Assembly: GCA_964446495.1 (NCBI GenBank)
Contig: CAYUOY010000139.1
Location: 1 to 10,502 of the forward strand
DNA from: JAADHU01 sp964446495
Lineage (GTDB): Bacteria > Pseudomonadota > Gammaproteobacteria > Steroidobacterales > Woeseiaceae
Length of the DNA stretch: 10,502 bases
Direction of reading: 5' to 3'
Within the stretch, counting starts at the first letter, position 1, and each line of letters opens with the position of its first letter. Under the pieces are notes generated by a model, which searched no databases, had not been told where the DNA came from, and was given only the letters and a program-made list of their open reading frames with translations. Shown piece by piece: positions 6,655-10,502 of the stretch. Both the position numbers and the translations under genes were made by a program.

Positions 6655-6661
6655 CGATAAT
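6634..6661 (+). promoter_or_regulatory. Candidate sigma70 promoter for the aminotransferase-BKACE-racemase operon
   Basis: A -10 candidate GATAAT (6656-6661) lies 16 nt after a weak -35 candidate TTGTTG (6634-6639). The spacer contains two of the GTAGTC/GACTAC half-sites, so a bound repressor would block polymerase here. The -35 is poor, and the leader to 6721 would be about 50 nt. Confidence 0.35.
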
Positions 6662-6720
6662 TTCGGCGGTTGCAGTCGTCGCCCGTATAGCGCAACAGTG
6701 CTAAGCTCGCCTGCAAACTG

Positions 6721-8067
6721 ATGTCACAACGGATTCCCCGCATGGCCAACGTATTCTATCGCGAGCCACAGCATGCCTACCCGGAAGCAGCCAGCGGCAG
6801 GGGCGTGTATCTCTATGACACGACCGGCAAGCAGTATCTTGATGGCAGCGGCGGTGCGGCGGTTTCCTGCCTCGGTCATGGCAATGAAACGGTCATTCAG
6901 GCGATCAAAGATCAACTCGATTCCGTGGCGTTTGCCCACACGACTTTTTTTACCAGTTCGCCGCAGGAGCACCTGGCGGCAGGTCTGGTCGAGAAGTTTG
7001 GTGAAGACGATGCGCGCGTCTATTTTCTTTCCGGCGGTTCCGAAGCCAACGAAGCCGCCATCAAACTGGCGCGGCAATACTGGGTTGCCAGGGGCATGAA
7101 CGACAAACGTATTTTCCTCAGCCGCCATCAGAGTTACCACGGCAATACGCTCGGTGCATTGTCATTGTCCGGCAATCCGGGTCGACGCGAAGTTTTCGAA
7201 CCGCTGCTCAATGACTGGCCAAAGGTATCCCAATGTTACGCCTATCGATTGAAGCAACCCGGAGAGTCGGACGCTGACTATGGCCTTCGTTGTGCCGCCG
7301 AGCTGGAAGCGGAAATCGAACGCGTCGGCGCCGGGAATGTGGCGGCATTTTTTGCCGAGACCGTTACCGGGGCGACGATGGGTGCGTTACCGGCCGTCGC
7401 GGGCTATTTTCGCGAGATTCGTCGCATCTGTGACCGCTATGACATTCTTCTGGTGCTCGATGAGGTCATGTGCGGCTGCGGGCGAACGGGTACGTATTTC
7501 GCGTTCGAGCAGGAAGATGTCCGGCCCGACATCGTTACCATGGCGAAGGGTCTTGGTGGCGGCTATCAGGCAATCGCGGCTGTGCTATCGCGCGGTTTCA
7601 TACAGGAGACCATTGTCGAGCGATTTGGCGGATTTGCGCACGGCCATACCTACGTCGGACATCCAACCGCCTGCGCGGCGGGCGTGGCGGTGGCCCAGGT
7701 GATTAAGGAGCAGGATTTGTTGTCCAATGTGCGACGTGTTGGCACTTATCTCCGAGCTCAACTGAGCGCAGTGCTTGGCGATCACCCGCATGTCGGCGAT
7801 ATTCGCGGGCGAGGACTGTTTGCGGGTATTGAACTGGTTGTCGATCGAGCGACCAAAGAACCGCCCAGGGCCGAGCTCGGCTTACCACTCAAGCTACGCA
7901 ACAAGGCCATGGAAAAAGGACTGATCTGTTACCCGGCTGGTGGTACGGCCAACGGAGTCGATGGCGTGCACATTTTGCTGGCACCACCTTTCATTTACAC
8001 TGAAGCGCATGCAGATGAATTGGTGGAGAAGATCGCCGGGACACTGACTGACGTCGCGGTTACCTAG
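6721..8067 (+). CDS. Class III PLP aminotransferase (omega-/beta-amino acid type)
   Basis: A 448-residue cytoplasmic enzyme of fold type I, class III. Seen in order: YLYDTTGKQYLDGSGGAAV (30-48), GGSEANE (105-111), SYHG (138-141), LVLDEVMCGCGRTG with PLP-binding Asp247, and MAKGLGGG with Schiff-base Lys276, then GHTYVGHPTACAAG. Family members move an amino group from a terminal, beta or other non-standard amine to pyruvate or 2-oxoglutarate. An alternative start is ATG 6742 (MANVFYREP), which fits where homologues usually begin; neither start has a clear ribosome site. The BKACE gene starts 5 nt after the stop and a racemase-family gene follows, so the likely job is to supply a keto acid for cleavage. 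The exact substrate is not deducible. The upstream region has operator-like repeats. Confidence 0.92.
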   Translation: MSQRIPRMANVFYREPQHAYPEAASGRGVYLYDTTGKQYLDGSGGAAVSCLGHGNETVIQAIKDQLDSVAFAHTTFFTSSPQEHLAAGLVEKFGEDDARVYFLSGGSEANEAAIKLARQYWVARGMNDKRIFLSRHQSYHGNTLGALSLSGNPGRREVFEPLLNDWPKVSQCYAYRLKQPGESDADYGLRCAAELEAEIERVGAGNVAAFFAETVTGATMGALPAVAGYFREIRRICDRYDILLVLDEVMCGCGRTGTYFAFEQEDVRPDIVTMAKGLGGGYQAIAAVLSRGFIQETIVERFGGFAHGHTYVGHPTACAAGVAVAQVIKEQDLLSNVRRVGTYLRAQLSAVLGDHPHVGDIRGRGLFAGIELVVDRATKEPPRAELGLPLKLRNKAMEKGLICYPAGGTANGVDGVHILLAPPFIYTEAHADELVEKIAGTLTDVAVT

Positions 8068-8072
8068 CCAGA

Positions 8073-8915
8073 ATGCTGCTACCGCATCAGGTTTTCGCCC
8101 GTGATCGTGTGATCATTATCTCGGCGCCAAACGGTGCGCGCCGTTCGACGGATGACCACCCGGCCTTGCCCATTACTCCGGACGAGCTTGCCACTTGTGC
8201 GGAATCCCTCGTCGAGGAGGGTGTTTCCGTATTGCATCTCCATGTACGCGACAAACGGCAGCAGCATACGATCGACGCCGATCGCTACCGTGCTGCCATG
8301 ACGGCCGTGCGCGAACGGGTAGGCGATGCGCTCGTATTGCAGGTGACCTCGGAAGCCGTCGGCATCTACACCCGCGATGAACAGATGGCGATGGTCCGCT
8401 CCTTGCGGCCACAGGCCGTTTCCCTGGCGCTGCGTGAGTTGTGCCCGGATGATAAAGCAGAGCTTGAGGCGGCGGCATTTTTCTCGTGGCTGATGAAAGA
8501 GGCGATATGGCCGCAGTACATCTTGTATTCAGCCGCAGAGGTGCAGCGTTTCGATGCCTTGCGACGACGCGGCGTCTTTACGGAGGAACGCCCTTTCTGT
8601 TTGCTGGTTCTGGGCCGGTATTCCGCCAGCCTCGAAGGGCAGGTATCGGAGTTGGAGGCAATGCTGGCCGCCGCCGACTGCAGCGAGTTTCCCTGGGCGG
8701 TATGTTGTTTCGGCCAACAGGAACAGGCGGCGATGCTTGCCGCGACGGCGGCCGGCGGACACGTTCGCGTTGGTTTCGAAAACAACCTGCACTTGCCCGA
8801 TGGATCGATTGCACGAGACAATGCACAGCTTGTTCAACAATATCGAGCAGCCGCGATATCATTGGGTCGCATTCCGGCCACGGCGGACGATGTCAGAAAC
8901 GAGTACATGAGTTGA
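8073..8915 (+). CDS. BKACE-family (DUF849) beta-keto acid cleavage enzyme
   Basis: A 280-residue cytoplasmic protein of the 3-keto-5-aminohexanoate cleavage enzyme family. Family knowledge: a Zn-dependent TIM barrel reacts a beta-keto acid with acetyl-CoA to give acetoacetate and a new acyl-CoA. Seen: SAPNGARRSTDDHPALPITPDEL (17-39), LHLHVRD with zinc-binding His55 and His57, QVTSEAVGIY (90-99), VSLALRELCP (116-125), and HVRVGFENNLHLPDG (230-244). Arg232 and the zinc-ligand Glu236 are kept, but the residue after Glu is Asn237, where the well-studied enzyme has an Asp (GLEDN). ATG 8073 lies 5 nt after the aminotransferase stop and lacks a clear ribosome site, so translation is likely coupled; GTG 8109 is an alternative start. 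The neighbouring aminotransferase probably makes the keto acid. The substrate side chain is unknown. Confidence 0.9.
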   Translation: MLLPHQVFARDRVIIISAPNGARRSTDDHPALPITPDELATCAESLVEEGVSVLHLHVRDKRQQHTIDADRYRAAMTAVRERVGDALVLQVTSEAVGIYTRDEQMAMVRSLRPQAVSLALRELCPDDKAELEAAAFFSWLMKEAIWPQYILYSAAEVQRFDALRRRGVFTEERPFCLLVLGRYSASLEGQVSELEAMLAAADCSEFPWAVCCFGQQEQAAMLAATAAGGHVRVGFENNLHLPDGSIARDNAQLVQQYRAAAISLGRIPATADDVRNEYMS

Positions 8916-9632
8916 GTTCAGATTTGACGCTGAAAAAGCGCACCGTTGGCGTACTTGGTGGCATGGGGCCTGAGGCGACAGTCGATTTCATGACCAAAGT
9001 GATTGCGATGACGCCCGCCAGTGTCGATCGGGATCACGTGCGAATGCTGGTCGATAACAACCCCGGCGTCCCCGACCGACAGGCGGCCATCCTGGGTGAT
9101 GATGCAGGCGTTCGACATGCATTGGTGGCAATGGCGCAACAACTGCAATCGGCCGGTGCCGATTTTCTGGTGATGCCNNNNNNNNNNNNNNNNNNNNNNN
9201 NNNNNNNNNNNNNNNNNNNNNNNNNNNNNNNNNNNNNNNNNNNNNNNNNNNNNNNNNNNNNNNNNNNNNNNNNNNNNAGTCGGTGTTCTGGCGACGGACG
9301 CCTGCCTGGTTGCTGGCGTCTATCAGACCGCATTGCAGTCGATTGGACGTACCGCCATTCTCCCGGAGGCCGATGATCAACGTGAATGTATGCAGTTGAT
9401 CGGACGGGTCAAGAGTGGCGATACCGGTGCATCGGTCAGGCAATGCATGACCGAGCTGGCTGATCGTCTGATCGCCGCCGGTGCGGAGCTGGTGATCGCC
9501 GGCTGTACAGAAATTCCTCTGGTCCTCGGCAACGATGCTACAAAGGTACCCGTTATTTCATCAACCGATGTGCTGGCCAAACGTACCGTAGCGATTGCGA
9601 CCGGGGCCGCCGATTTGCCAGCTATTGACTAG
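8912..9632 (+). CDS. Aspartate/glutamate racemase-family protein, interrupted by assembly gap
   Basis: The 5' part reads RTVGVLGGMGPEATVDFMTK and the 3' part VGVLATDACLVAGVYQTAL ... IAGCTEIPLVLG, both hallmarks of the cofactor-independent Asp/Glu racemase family, which uses two Cys. The second catalytic Cys (AGCTE) is visible. The first (MPCNT) should be the first codon inside the N run. The 5' part is in one frame and the 3' part in another, so the real gap must be a multiple of 3 and not 100; comparison with family length suggests roughly 100-115 nt missing. No ATG precedes the glycine motif. TTG 8912 overlaps the BKACE stop (TTGA) and TTG 8924 is the alternative. The pairing with aminotransferase and BKACE suggests racemisation of the pathway amino acid; some relatives are hydantoin racemases or maleate isomerases. 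Confidence 0.82.
9178..9277. other. Assembly gap, 100 N
   Basis: Exactly 100 unknown bases inside the racemase gene, a conventional scaffold placeholder. Reading frames on the two sides require a true length divisible by three if the gene is intact. Confidence 0.98.
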
Positions 9633-9814
9633 GGAACCTCTGATCTATTTTAATCTGACATTTTGTTTCAACACATTTCTCAGGTTTGGTGGGGTCGCGC
9701 GTCAGGTCGCGCTCCTACAAGGGATTCCCTGTAGGAGCGCGACCTGACGCGCGACCCCGCGATTCCAAACTCCCACACCTCGTTTGTTTCTTCAGAATAA
9801 ATCAGAGGTTCCCT
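9631..9814. mobile_element. 184-bp MITE-like element with 14-bp terminal inverted repeats
   Basis: AGGGAACCTCTGAT (9631-9644) is exactly repeated inverted as ATCAGAGGTTCCCT (9801-9814), and similarity continues inward with gaps (TATT, CTGA). There is no coding capacity. A large REP palindrome sits in the middle. The left end begins inside the TAG stop of the racemase gene (9630-9632), so the element apparently supplies or preserves that stop. No clear target-site duplication is seen at the borders. It could be a non-autonomous element mobilised by a transposase elsewhere. Confidence 0.7.
9691..9758. repeat. REP-like perfect 29-bp palindrome
   Basis: Arms 9691-9719 and 9730-9758 are perfectly complementary over 29 bp with a 10-nt spacer that is itself nearly palindromic (GGGATTCCC). 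The right arm begins TGTAGGAGCGCGACC, resembling the GTAGGAGCG-type REP elements common in Pseudomonas, Xanthomonas and relatives, which are spread by RAYT transposases. As RNA it would be a very stable hairpin, able to shield the 3' end of the racemase mRNA or reduce read-through. No T-run follows. Confidence 0.85.
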
Positions 9815-9820
9815 GGACAG

Positions 9821-9855
9821 TCTGTTGAACAAACATTCCATGGTGTTAAAACAGA
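9821..9855. repeat. Degenerate palindrome related to the 6001-6052 element
   Basis: TCTGTT (9821-9826) and AACA (9828-9831) face TGTT (9844-9847) and AACAGA (9850-9855) around a CCATGG. The left part, with CAG just before it, resembles CAGCCTGTTGAA...CCATGG at 6006-6026. It may be a decayed copy of the same family. Confidence 0.4.
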
Positions 9856-9924
9856 GTTTTTCCGCATGAAATTCGAAAAACGTAGTGTGTAAATGACTCA
9901 CATAGTCGTCGGCTATGCAGCCAT

Positions 9925-9951
9925 AGAAAAAATCGGTACATCCCTGTACCG
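9925..9951 (-). terminator. Hairpin plus T-run on the minus strand
   Basis: CGGTACA-TCCC-TGTACCG (9934-9951) forms a 7-bp stem. Read on the minus strand it is followed by A then TTTTTT, the shape of an intrinsic terminator. No minus-strand gene ends here within the window, so it may be a dispersed repeat (same core as 3192-3205) rather than a working terminator. It lies in the 377-nt space between the racemase and the PLP lyase. Confidence 0.4.
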
Positions 9952-9996
9952 TACTCGGCTTGTCGACATACATTTTTTCAAAAAACTACCAGCCTA

Positions 9997-10002
9997 AAAG
10001 GA
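9997..10002 (+). promoter_or_regulatory. Shine-Dalgarno site supporting a GTG start
   Basis: AAAGGA ends 7 nt before GTG 10010 and is the best ribosome site near the PLP lyase; no ATG is available before the conserved region. Confidence 0.7.
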
Positions 10003-10009
10003 CAGACCC

Positions 10010-10502
10010 GTGTTGTTATCGCGCTTTCCCCGAGTTTCTCTTGCTCATTTGCCCACGCCCCTGGAGTTTCTGCCACGCCTGACGTGTCATCTGGGGGGTC
10101 CCAAAATTTACGTTAAGCGAGACGATTGCACCGGTCTGGGCAGCGGTGGCAACAAGACCCGCAAGTTGGAGTTTCTCATGGCCGATGCCGTGCAGAAAAA
10201 GGCGACGGCGATCATCACCCAGGGAGCGGTTCAATCCAACCACGCCCGTCAGACGGTCGCGGCTGCCTGCAAGCTGGGGTTGAAATGCGAGCTCGTGTTC
10301 GAAAAACGTGTCAGCGATGCCACCGAGCCGTATCTGCAATCCGGTAACGTGTTTCTCGATCACCTTTTCGGTGCCGGCATTCGTGAGGTAGAAAAAGGTA
10401 CGGATATGGACGCGGCGATGCAAACGGTTGCGGACGAATTGAGTGCCAGCGGTCAGACGCCCTACATCATCCCGGGTGGCGGCTCAAACCCTGTTGGTGC
10501 GC
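10010..10502 (+). CDS. D-cysteine desulfhydrase / L-cysteate sulfo-lyase family PLP enzyme (3' truncated by window edge)
   Basis: The first 164 residues of a fold-type II PLP lyase, running off the window. GTG 10010 is chosen because AAAGGA lies 7 nt upstream; TTG 10013 is possible. Seen: SRFPRVSLAHLPTPLEFLPR (4-23), YVKRDDCTGLGSGGNKTRKL (34-53) with the PLP Lys49, QGAVQSNHARQ (71-81), and PGGGSNPVGA at the edge. This family includes DcyD (D-cysteine to pyruvate, sulfide, ammonia), CuyA (L-cysteate to pyruvate, sulfite, ammonia) and ACC deaminase. RDDCTGLxxGGNKTRKLEFLM and SNHARQ resemble CuyA more than E. coli DcyD as I remember them, but the choice cannot be settled from a partial sequence. 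It is separated from the racemase by 377 nt of repeat-rich DNA, so is probably its own transcription unit, though its chemistry (amino-acid breakdown) fits the neighbourhood. Confidence 0.85.
   Translation, partial: MLLSRFPRVSLAHLPTPLEFLPRLTCHLGGPKIYVKRDDCTGLGSGGNKTRKLEFLMADAVQKKATAIITQGAVQSNHARQTVAAACKLGLKCELVFEKRVSDATEPYLQSGNVFLDHLFGAGIREVEKGTDMDAAMQTVADELSASGQTPYIIPGGGSNPVGA

Noticed and set aside
8486..8911. Upstream extension of the racemase frame back to an ATG at 8486
   Set aside because: It would overlay the BKACE coding region for over 400 nt with Arg-rich shadow sequence; family starts lie just before GVLGGMGPEAT.
8947..9400. ATG inside GGMGPEAT as the racemase start
   Set aside because: It would remove the conserved glycine strand-loop that begins this family.
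3192..9951. CRISPR-like reading of the repeated hairpins
   Set aside because: The repeats are two or three scattered copies without regular spacers or cas genes.

Overview
The window reads as chromosomal DNA of a moderately GC-rich Gram-negative bacterium, most likely a gammaproteobacterium, though no marker gene fixes the taxon. Supporting signs are Sec, Tat and lipoprotein signal peptides, enzyme families typical of proteobacterial amino-acid catabolism, and short palindromic elements between genes, including a REP of the GTAGGAGCG type. The DNA is not finished: a run of exactly 100 N (9178-9277) interrupts one gene. No rRNA, tRNA, CRISPR array, transposase or phage gene was seen.

Left block, + strand (1-3100): the 3' end of an M28-type zinc aminopeptidase, a HisC-like PLP aminotransferase carrying a twin-arginine signal, and a secreted NHL/PAL-like beta-propeller. 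Gaps of 25 and 52 nt suggest an operon whose products all act outside the cytoplasm, plausibly on peptides or amino acids.

Middle block, - strand (3243-6567): in transcription order, a secreted 170-aa protein of unknown function, a TPR lipoprotein rich in His/Cys motifs, a P-loop sulfotransferase-like protein whose C-terminus may be frame-shifted, and an 86-aa hypothetical protein with a possible promoter of its own. A 52-bp imperfect palindrome separates the first two genes.

Right block, + strand (6721-10502): a divergent intergenic region with operator-like repeats precedes a tightly packed set. It comprises a class III aminotransferase, a BKACE-family beta-keto acid cleavage enzyme 5 nt downstream, and an Asp/Glu racemase-family gene that overlaps the BKACE stop codon and is broken by the gap. 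A 184-bp MITE-like element with a perfect 29-bp REP palindrome inside it follows, its terminal repeat starting within the racemase stop codon. Next comes the 5' part of a PLP lyase of the D-cysteine desulfhydrase / L-cysteate sulfo-lyase family.

Functionally, the right block looks like a dedicated catabolic route. A racemase would adjust stereochemistry, the aminotransferase would turn an amino acid into a keto acid, and the BKACE would split a beta-keto acid with acetyl-CoA into acetoacetate and an acyl-CoA. The substrate cannot be read from the sequence. This cassette, with an unusual residue at the BKACE active-site motif, is the best candidate for an undescribed pathway here.
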